Shown in pieces: positions 1-5,026 of a stretch of DNA of 5,026 nucleotides; positions within the stretch are counted from its first letter, which is position 1; the number at the start of each line of letters is the position of its first letter. A model generated the notes under the pieces. That model saw nothing but the letters and a program-made list of their open reading frames with translations. It searched no databases and was not told the origin of the DNA. This DNA is from an uncultured Clostridia bacterium. GTDB taxonomy: Bacteria > Bacillota > Clostridia > Christensenellales > Borkfalkiaceae. Location of the stretch: NCBI GenBank assembly GCA_946540675.1, contig CAMNIW010000108.1, forward strand, positions 1 to 5,026. Reading direction: 5' to 3'. Both the position numbers and the translations under genes were made by a program.

Positions 1-779
1 AGAGTGCTATCCGTTTCCTTTGTCAAAGCGTCGGTATTTACGGATAATTCCTTTATTTTCAGTTGTTTTTCGGTCGCTACGTCGATGTATCTCTGGTTTT
101 TAAGTTCACGCAAAACGACGTTTCGTCTTTCTAAACATTTTTCCCGATTGTCTATCGGATTATATAAGCTCGGGGCTTTTACTATCGCGGCAAGCGCGGC
201 GCCTTCGTCTATGTCGAGATCTTTTACTTCTTTTGCAAAATATTTTCTTGCGGCGTTTGCGAGTCCGTAGCATCCGTAACCGAAATATATCGTGTTAAGA
301 TATTTTTCGAGTATCTCGTTTTTTGTGTATGACGATTCGAGCGCGTATGTCAGTTTTATTTCCTTCATTTTTCTTTTAACGGTCTTTTCTCCCGACAAAA
401 ACACGTTTTTGACCAGTTGCTGGCTTATCGTCGACGCGCCTTCTTTTATTTTACCGGCAAAAATATTATTTTTCAGCGCTCTCAATATTGCTTTTACGTC
501 TATTCCGCCATGCTCGTAAAACCGTTTGTCTTCTATGGCTATAAAGGCTTCTTTAACGTGATCGGGGACGTCTTCTATCGCTACGTATTCCTTGTCGTTC
601 ACGCCTTTTATTTCTTCACCGTCAGAGTATAAAATTTTGCATAAGTTCATCGGGTTTTCGAGTTTTTTTCTATCGAACGTCACGTCTTTCGTAATTGCGA
701 AAAACCATATTGCCGCCCCTGCCGCCAACGTTATGATCGTGATTAAAGAAAAAGCCGTTATTTTTAATAATTTTTTCAT
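1..779 (-). CDS. Class A penicillin-binding protein, GT51 peptidoglycan glycosyltransferase (N-terminal part; 3' end beyond window)
   Basis: Polymerises lipid II into glycan strands on the outer face of the cytoplasmic membrane. Reading the minus strand from ATG at 779 gives 259 open codons that leave the window without a stop. Residues 1-6 are basic (MKKLLK), and about 7-28 form a hydrophobic signal anchor. The GT51 domain follows, with all family motifs visible: E83-D84-x-x-F87-x-x-H90-x-G92, where E83 is the expected catalytic glutamate; GASTISQQLVKN at 114-125; RKMKE at 136-140, where E140 is the second conserved glutamate; and KNEILEKYLNTIYFG at 153-167. The KAPSLYNP stretch at 201-208 is also typical. 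Whether a transpeptidase domain follows, making it a bifunctional PBP1a/PonA type, cannot be seen; a monofunctional glycosyltransferase remains possible. ATG 779 is the only ATG, GTG or TTG between the upstream in-frame stop (965-963) and the anchor, so the start is well supported although no Shine-Dalgarno site precedes it. It is transcribed divergently from miaB. Confidence 0.95.
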   Translation of the reverse strand, partial: MKKLLKITAFSLITIITLAAGAAIWFFAITKDVTFDRKKLENPMNLCKILYSDGEEIKGVNDKEYVAIEDVPDHVKEAFIAIEDKRFYEHGGIDVKAILRALKNNIFAGKIKEGASTISQQLVKNVFLSGEKTVKRKMKEIKLTYALESSYTKNEILEKYLNTIYFGYGCYGLANAARKYFAKEVKDLDIDEGAALAAIVKAPSLYNPIDNREKCLERRNVVLRELKNQRYIDVATEKQLKIKELSVNTDALTKETDST

Positions 780-801
780 AATTATAGTGTTACGGATCGC
801 T

Positions 802-831
802 TGTAAAAACCCGTTCGCACGCGTTTTTATA
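802..831 (-). other. A-tract/U-tract hairpin in the PBP upstream region (possible attenuator or terminator)
   Basis: Read in the PBP direction (831 to 802), an A-rich arm and a U-rich arm pair over nine positions, including one G-U pair. After one G-G mismatch, three more pairs (CGU/ACG) close a GCGA tetraloop of the GNRA class. The stem therefore has an A-run on its 5' side and a U-run on its 3' side, as in many bidirectional intrinsic terminators, although its G+C core is short. It ends 22 bases before the PBP start codon, so it would sit in the PBP leader if transcription begins further upstream. The pairing is seen directly; the function is inferred. Confidence 0.4.
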
Positions 832-849
832 CGTTTCGTAGTTGAAATT

Positions 850-861
850 ATTATGCATAAT
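850..861. repeat. Perfect 12-bp palindrome ATTATGCATAAT
   Basis: All twelve positions are self-complementary. Each half reads CATAAT on one strand, one mismatch from a sigma-A -10 hexamer. On the minus strand this could be a -10 for the PBP gene, starting RNA near 843, but no acceptable -35 lies 16-18 bases upstream. It may instead be a small operator, or chance in AT-rich DNA. Confidence 0.35.
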
Positions 862-882
862 CCTTGTTTTTTTATGCCGTCG

Positions 883-910
883 CGCTTACGTGTTTTCGTA
901 AGTTTAAGCG
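883..910. repeat. Nested inverted repeats in the divergent intergenic region
   Basis: CTTACG (885-890) and CGTAAG (897-902) form a perfect 6-bp inverted repeat around a 6-base spacer. CGCTTA (883-888) and TAAGCG (905-910) form a second perfect 6-bp pair that overlaps the first on its left arm, so the two are mutually exclusive as hairpins. No U-tract follows on either strand, so this is not a standard terminator. It lies 38 bases upstream of the miaB -35 and about 100 bases upstream of the PBP start, a plausible place for a regulator site. Function unknown. Confidence 0.35.
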
Positions 911-937
911 ATAAAACTTTATGTGGCTTATTCTTAA

Positions 938-953
938 TTTCAAACGCTTGAAA
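938..953. promoter_or_regulatory. Near-palindrome covering the miaB -35 element (candidate operator)
   Basis: TTTCAA (938-943) and TTGAAA (948-953) are exact inverted copies around ACGC. The central CG is also symmetric, so 14 of 16 positions fit dyad symmetry. The right arm is itself the -35 hexamer of the miaB promoter, so a dimeric protein bound here would compete with RNA polymerase. I cannot assign it to a known regulator family, and part of the symmetry may be coincidental. Confidence 0.35.
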
Positions 954-976
954 AATTTCCCTTTATATAGTATAAT
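948..976 (+). promoter_or_regulatory. Sigma-A promoter of the miaB-mutS-mutL operon
   Basis: The -35 is TTGAAA (948-953, five of six consensus bases), the spacer is exactly 17 bp, and the -10 is a perfect TATAAT (971-976). The expected transcription start is at 983 or 984. The miaB ATG is at 984-986, so the mRNA would have no leader or a single base, which fits the absence of any purine-rich Shine-Dalgarno site in front of miaB. It is the best promoter-like match I found in the intergenic region. Confidence 0.8.
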
Positions 977-983
977 AATTACT

Positions 984-2312
984 ATGAATAAGCATTACTT
1001 GATACATACTTACGGTTGTCAGATGAACGTACACGAATCCGAGAAGATCGCGGGGATACTGCGAGATATGGGATACGCGGCGTGCGAAAGGTCGGAAGAA
1101 GCGGACGTAATAGTATTCAATACGTGTTGCGTAAGGGAAAACGCCGAACAACACGCTTTCGGCAACATCGGAATGCTTAAAAAACTCAAAAAAGAAAACC
1201 CCGGACTTGTCGTTGCGGTGTGCGGATGTATGACCCAACAGGGGCGGTTTGCCGAAAAACTCGGAGAAACTTTTCCTTACGTCGATATGATAATCGGCAC
1301 TTACAATATCGACAAGTTCGGCGAACTTTTAGAAAAGACGTTATCCACAAAAAAGCGGCTTATCGAAATACTCGATAAAAACGGCGAGATAAGCGAAGAC
1401 GTAAAACCTTTTAGGTCGAGTTTTCCGAACGCTTGGGTGAATATAATGTACGGTTGCAACAATTTTTGCACCTACTGTATAGTTCCGTACGTCAGGGGCA
1501 GAGAACGGAGCAGGAAGCCGGAAAATATACTGAACGAGATAAAAGGACTTGTAAAAGACGGGTACAAAGAGATAACTTTGCTCGGGCAAAACGTCAATTC
1601 TTACGGCAAAGATCTCGGAAGCGGGGTGAATTTTGCCTGTTTGCTCGATGAGATCGGTAAAATAGACGGCTGTTTCAGATTGCGTTTTATGTCTAATCAC
1701 CCCAAAGATCTTACCGAAGACGTGGTGCTTGCCGTTAAACGTAACAAACACGCGTGCAGGGCGATACACCTTCCCGTACAATCGGGTTCGGACAGGATAT
1801 TATCGCTTATGAACAGGCGGTATGACGGTAAACAAATACGCGAAAAAGTCGCTATGATAAGGAAGCATATTCCCGATTGCGCGATAACCACCGATCTTAT
1901 AGTCGGTTTTCCGACGGAGACCGACGAAGATTTTTCGGATACGCTTGCCATGGTTAAAGAGATAAGATTTGACGGAGCGTTTACTTTCGTATATTCGCCG
2001 AGAGAAGGCACTAAGGCCGCCGTTATGGACGGACAGATAGAGCCGGAGATTAAAAAGGCGAGAATAATGAAACTCGTCGACGTTCAAAACGGGATAAACA
2101 GGGACATTTCCGCGGAATACGTAGGTAAAACCGTCGAAATACTCGTCGAAGATTATGACGAAAAGCGGAAATGCTATCTCGGGAGAGATGAACGCGGAAG
2201 GATGGCTTATTTCAATTCGGACAGCAATATTATAGGTAAATTCGCGGAAGTCGAAATAACTTCGACGGGCGGAATGTCGCTTATTGGTAACGTAGTTTCA
2301 ATCAAAGGATAA
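984..2312 (+). CDS. miaB: tRNA-2-methylthio-N6-dimethylallyladenosine synthase (MiaB)
   Basis: Radical-SAM methylthiotransferase that converts i6A37 to ms2i6A37 in tRNAs reading codons that begin with U; cytoplasmic. The 442-residue protein has the normal family length. The N-terminal UPF0004 domain (about 3-105) carries the three auxiliary-cluster cysteines: C12 in TYGCQMN, C48 in NTCCVRENAE and C82 in CGCMTQ. The radical-SAM core has C158-x3-C162-x2-C165 (YGCNNFCTYC) followed by VPYVRGRERSR, then LLGQNVNSYG, LPVQSGSDRIL and DLIVGFPTETDEDF. A TRAM RNA-binding domain occupies about 378-440. An in-frame ATG at 921 would add 21 residues, but these precede the conserved MNKHYLIHTYGCQMN start and the promoter lies inside that stretch, so 984 is preferred. 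The next ATG (M14) would lose C12. It is the first gene of the operon and ends 4 bases before mutS. C49 beside the cluster ligand, where many homologues have alanine, is the only slightly unusual residue. Confidence 0.97.
   Translation: MNKHYLIHTYGCQMNVHESEKIAGILRDMGYAACERSEEADVIVFNTCCVRENAEQHAFGNIGMLKKLKKENPGLVVAVCGCMTQQGRFAEKLGETFPYVDMIIGTYNIDKFGELLEKTLSTKKRLIEILDKNGEISEDVKPFRSSFPNAWVNIMYGCNNFCTYCIVPYVRGRERSRKPENILNEIKGLVKDGYKEITLLGQNVNSYGKDLGSGVNFACLLDEIGKIDGCFRLRFMSNHPKDLTEDVVLAVKRNKHACRAIHLPVQSGSDRILSLMNRRYDGKQIREKVAMIRKHIPDCAITTDLIVGFPTETDEDFSDTLAMVKEIRFDGAFTFVYSPREGTKAAVMDGQIEPEIKKARIMKLVDVQNGINRDISAEYVGKTVEILVEDYDEKRKCYLGRDERGRMAYFNSDSNIIGKFAEVEITSTGGMSLIGNVVSIKG
2304..2309 (+). promoter_or_regulatory. 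Shine-Dalgarno site of mutS, inside the end of miaB
   Basis: AAAGGA lies 7 bases before the mutS ATG and is formed by the last two sense codons of miaB (Lys-Gly), directly before its TAA. Ribosomes finishing miaB thus cover the mutS initiation site, which favours translational coupling. It also shows that this genome uses Shine-Dalgarno sites, in contrast to the starts of miaB and the PBP gene. Confidence 0.8.
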
Positions 2313-2316
2313 ATTT

Positions 2317-4926
2317 ATGTCGAAAAACTCAGTGAAAAACGAATATTCGCCGATGATGACTCATTATCGCAATCTGAAAAAACAGTATCCGGATTGTATA
2401 GTGTTTTATCGCTTAGGCGATTTTTACGAAATGTTTTTTGAAGACGCGGTGAAGGCGTCGGCAATTCTCGACCTTACGCTTACGGGCAGGGATTGCGGCA
2501 GGGAAGAGCGCGCACCTATGTGCGGGGTTCCGTATCACGCTGCGGACGCGTATATCGCAAAACTCGTCGAACACGGCGAAAAAGTGGCGATATGCGAGCA
2601 ACTCGAAGATCCTGCGACGGCAAAGGGGCTTGTCGAAAGAGACGTCGTAAGGATAGTTTCCGCGGGGACGATTACAGAAGAGAGCCTTATAGACGATAAG
2701 ACCAGCAACTTTCTTGCGTGTGTGTATTATACGCCCGAAAAGTGCGGTATGGCGTGGTGTGATATAACGACGGGGCAATTTTTCACCAAAAAATGCGAAG
2801 GAAAAGACAAACTTGCCGAACTGTGCGACAACGTCGTAAGGATATCGCCGTCGGAAATAATTTGCAATCAAGATCTCTATACAATAGCGGCGGATCTGCC
2901 GATAGTAAAGCATAAAGCGGTCCCGCAATTCGGAGCCTTTGACGAGAGAGAGTTTCATCTTTCCAACGCCGAAAAAACGCTTAAAGAGCAGTTCGGCGTA
3001 TTGTCTTTGGACGCGTACGGAATAAGCGAAAGTCCGGAACTTATAATTTGTTGCGGAGCGCTTATAAGTTATCTCCGCAATACGCAAAAACACGCGCTTA
3101 TAAACATAAACGGCGTAAGGCTCGAGCGGTCGGGCGAATATATGACTCTCGACGCAAACGCTTTGAGAAATCTCGAGATTGTCAGGAATATGCGCGACAG
3201 GAAGCCTTACGGGACTTTGCTTTGGGTGCTCGACAAAACCAACACTTCAATGGGTTCGAGAACGCTCAACGAGTGGGCAATATCTCCGCTTTGCGATCAG
3301 AACAAGATAAATTACAGGCTTGACGGCGTAGAAGAACTCTATAAAAACGCAATTATGCGCAGCGGACTTTCCGAGCAACTTAAATGCATACGCGACACGG
3401 AAAGGCTTGCAGGCAAAGTTTCCAACGGAAACGTTTCGCCGAAAGATTGCAGACTGCTCGGAGAATCGATTAACGCTTTTCCCAATCTTAAACTTATGCT
3501 TTTCGGCGTTTCTTCCAAGATATTGAACGATATCAACGATAATATCTACGACTTGTCCGAAATAGGCAAACTTATCGAAAAGGCAATATCCGAAAGCGAA
3601 GGCGCTATGGATATAAAAAACGGCGGATATATAAAAAGGGGGTTTGACGAAGAACTCGACAGGCTTCGCGATATACGGCAAAACGCAACTTCGCTTATCC
3701 GCGGTATCGAACAAAGAGAAAGGGAATCGACGGGCATTAAAAACCTGAAAATAGGTTTCAACAAAGTTTTCGGATACTATATCGAAGTAACCAATTCTTT
3801 CAAAGATCAGGTTCCGTATTCATACGTCAGAAAACAAACTCTTACGGGTGCCGAGAGATATATTACCGAAGAACTGAAAAATCTCGAAGAAGAAGTCCTT
3901 ACGAGCGACGAAAAAGCAATAAAGAGAGAAGCGGAAATTTTTGCCAAAATAAAAGCGGTTCTCGCTGACAACATCAAGGCGATCCAGCGCTCGTCGAGAG
4001 CGATAGCGTGTCTTGACGTGCTCGTCTCTTTTGCTACGGTTGCAAAGAAGAACAACTATTGCCGTCCGGAGATCGTTGCGTCCGACAGGGCTCTCAATAT
4101 CGTCGGGGGAAGACATCCCGTAGTAGAGACGGTTTCGGACGAACAGTTCGTTTCAAACGACGCATATCTCGATACGGACGAAAACCGCGTAATGATAATA
4201 ACCGGACCTAATATGGCGGGAAAGAGTACTTATATGCGGCAAAACGCGCTTATCGCGATAATGGCTCATATGGGAAGTTTCGTGCCTGCAAAGTCGGCGG
4301 AAATACCCGTTATCGACAGGATATTTACAAGGGTCGGCGCGAGCGATAACCTGATATTCGACCAAAGCACGTTTATGGTAGAAATGGCGGAAGTCGCGGA
4401 GATATTGCTAAACGCGACCGACAAGAGTCTGCTCGTTCTCGACGAAGTCGGCAGGGGGACGAGTACGTTCGACGGACTCAGTATCGCGTGGGCGGTAGTG
4501 GAATATATAGTAAACAACATACGGGCAAAGACGCTGTTCGCGACGCATTATCACGAACTTTCCGAACTTGAAAAGATAATGGAAGGAGTGAAGAATTACA
4601 AGATAACCGTCAGAGAACTCAACGGAACGATCGTATTTTTGAGAAAAATAATGCGCGGCAGCGCAAACAAGAGTTTCGGTATAGAAGTTGCCGGTTTCGC
4701 GGGAGTTCCCAAGGAAGTTACGGAGCGGGCAAAGCAAATATTGAAAAGTCTTGAAAAAAACGATCTCACAAAGACTATGTCGTTTGACGTGCCCGCAGAA
4801 GAAGATGTGCCTGAAGAAAGACAATTATCCGAAGTGGAAGAGATCATCGCCGCAACGGACGTAAATGCCATAACTCCGATGCAAGCGTTGAAGCTTATAG
4901 CGGATTTAAAAAGTAAGGTGAATTAA
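2317..4926 (+). CDS. mutS: DNA mismatch repair protein MutS
   Basis: Recognises base mismatches and small loops in newly replicated DNA and recruits MutL in an ATP-dependent way; acts as a dimer on DNA. The 869-residue length is normal for the MutS1 family. The mismatch-binding domain (about 8-125) carries the F36-Y37-E38 wedge motif in GDFYEMF and [11 protein letters not shown]. Connector and lever regions follow, with the clamp at about 480-530 ([23 protein letters not shown]). The ATPase domain (about 590-800) begins with GGRHPVVE and has Walker [10 protein letters not shown] at 630-638 (K636), the signature loop [17 protein letters not shown], Walker [16 protein letters not shown] with D709-E710, and the ATHYHE switch with H744. 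The C-terminal tail ends in [13 protein letters not shown], a common MutS ending. No residue expected for catalysis is missing. It is translated from a good Shine-Dalgarno site at 2304-2309 and stops one base before the mutL ATG. A MutS2 paralogue is ruled out by the intact N-terminal mismatch domain. Confidence 0.98.
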   Translation: MSKNSVKNEYSPMMTHYRNLKKQYPDCIVFYRLGDFYEMFFEDAVKASAILDLTLTGRDCGREERAPMCGVPYHAADAYIAKLVEHGEKVAICEQLEDPATAKGLVERDVVRIVSAGTITEESLIDDKTSNFLACVYYTPEKCGMAWCDITTGQFFTKKCEGKDKLAELCDNVVRISPSEIICNQDLYTIAADLPIVKHKAVPQFGAFDEREFHLSNAEKTLKEQFGVLSLDAYGISESPELIICCGALISYLRNTQKHALININGVRLERSGEYMTLDANALRNLEIVRNMRDRKPYGTLLWVLDKTNTSMGSRTLNEWAISPLCDQNKINYRLDGVEELYKNAIMRSGLSEQLKCIRDTERLAGKVSNGNVSPKDCRLLGESINAFPNLKLMLFGVSSKILNDINDNIYDLSEIGKLIEKAISESEGAMDIKNGGYIKRGFDEELDRLRDIRQNATSLIRGIEQRERESTGIKNLKIGFNKVFGYYIEVTNSFKDQVPYSYVRKQTLTGAERYITEELKNLEEEVLTSDEKAIKREAEIFAKIKAVLADNIKAIQRSSRAIACLDVLVSFATVAKKNNYCRPEIVASDRALNIVGGRHPVVETVSDEQFVSNDAYLDTDENRVMIITGPNMAGKSTYMRQNALIAIMAHMGSFVPAKSAEIPVIDRIFTRVGASDNLIFDQSTFMVEMAEVAEILLNATDKSLLVLDEVGRGTSTFDGLSIAWAVVEYIVNNIRAKTLFATHYHELSELEKIMEGVKNYKITVRELNGTIVFLRKIMRGSANKSFGIEVAGFAGVPKEVTERAKQILKSLEKNDLTKTMSFDVPAEEDVPEERQLSEVEEIIAATDVNAITPMQALKLIADLKSKVN
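4915..4920 (+). promoter_or_regulatory. Shine-Dalgarno site of mutL, inside the end of mutS
   Basis: AAGGTG lies in the final codons of mutS, 7 bases before the mutL ATG. With only one base between the mutS stop and the mutL start, termination-reinitiation coupling is likely, which would keep the MutS and MutL supply linked. Confidence 0.7.
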
Positions 4927-4927
4927 A

Positions 4928-5026
4928 ATGGGTAAAATCAATATTTTAGATAAAAGCGTATACAACAGAATAGCGGCAGGCGAAGTTGTTGAAAGACCGT
5001 TTTCCGTGGTAAAAGAACTTGTGGAA
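4928..5026 (+). CDS. mutL: DNA mismatch repair protein MutL (N-terminal 33 codons; cut by window end)
   Basis: MutL is the GHKL-type ATPase that links MutS mismatch recognition to downstream repair; in bacteria lacking MutH it is usually also an endonuclease through its C-terminal domain, which is not visible here. The 33 visible residues start [15 protein letters not shown] and run into the family signature AAGEVVERP followed by SVVKELVE. E30 matches the catalytic ATPase glutamate of E. coli MutL (E29); the Mg-coordinating asparagine expected at residue 34 is just outside the window. The start at 4928 aligns with the usual MutL N-terminus and is served by the Shine-Dalgarno site at 4915-4920. 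It lies one base after mutS, so it is co-transcribed with miaB and mutS. Identity is firm despite the short fragment. Confidence 0.96.
   Translation, partial: MGKINILDKSVYNRIAAGEVVERPFSVVKELVE

Noticed and set aside
885..902. CTTACG/CGTAAG hairpin as an intrinsic terminator.
   Set aside because: No U-tract follows on either strand and no gene ends nearby.
592..951. A plus-strand 119-codon open frame across the PBP start and the intergenic region.
   Set aside because: It runs antisense to the clearly coding PBP N-terminus, has no ribosome site or family resemblance, and overlaps the miaB promoter.
780..962. Open reading frame upstream of and in frame with the PBP start, about 60 codons without a stop.
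   Set aside because: It has no ATG, GTG or TTG, and residues 1-28 from ATG 779 already form a complete basic-plus-hydrophobic signal anchor, so an N-terminal extension is unlikely.
921..983. In-frame upstream ATG extending miaB by 21 residues.
   Set aside because: The added segment lies before the conserved MiaB N-terminus, has no Shine-Dalgarno site, and contains the promoter whose transcript would start only at 983 or 984.
2413..3093. A 226-codon open frame on the minus strand within mutS.
   Set aside because: It lies wholly opposite strongly conserved MutS coding sequence, is rich in Arg, Phe and Tyr as expected of an antisense shadow, and shows no recognisable domain.
1..5026. Search by eye for CRISPR repeats, tRNA or rRNA genes, insertion-sequence ends, and toxin-antitoxin or defence genes.
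   Set aside because: Nothing supportable was seen. Apart from the 204-bp spacer the window is filled by four recognisable housekeeping genes.

Overview
This is a housekeeping window, most probably from a Gram-positive, Clostridia-like Bacillota genome, perhaps an uncultured gut-type lineage. Three things point there: the gene order miaB-mutS-mutL, which is common in Clostridia; a class A penicillin-binding protein next door; and AT-rich DNA with consensus sigma-A promoter elements and AAAGGA/AAGGTG-type Shine-Dalgarno sites. The taxonomic placement is inference.

Layout. Positions 1-779 (minus strand) hold the N-terminal 259 codons of a membrane-anchored family GT51 peptidoglycan glycosyltransferase (class A PBP type), whose 3' part runs off the left edge. 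Positions 780-983 are a 204-bp divergent intergenic region. It carries a very good sigma-A promoter for the rightward genes and four short inverted repeats. Positions 984-2312 are miaB, 2317-4926 are mutS, and 4928 onward is the start of mutL, which is cut by the right edge after 33 codons. The three rightward genes are separated by only 4 and 1 bases, so they almost certainly form one operon.

How the genes fit together. MutS recognises mismatches and MutL is its partner, so the operon core is DNA mismatch repair. MiaB is a radical-SAM methylthiotransferase that finishes ms2i6A37 in tRNAs reading UNN codons. Its grouping with mutS-mutL is an established arrangement in Clostridia. The divergent PBP belongs to cell-wall synthesis and has no obvious functional link beyond the shared intergenic region.

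The proteins are canonical, with all key motifs intact, and I see no new enzymatic system, mobile element, CRISPR array or RNA gene. The most interesting signals lie in the divergent intergenic region. The miaB promoter is placed so that its transcript should start at or one base before the AUG, a probable leaderless mRNA. A near-palindrome covers its -35 element. In front of the PBP gene lies an A-tract/U-tract hairpin with a GNRA loop that could act as an attenuator, and the PBP start lacks a Shine-Dalgarno site.
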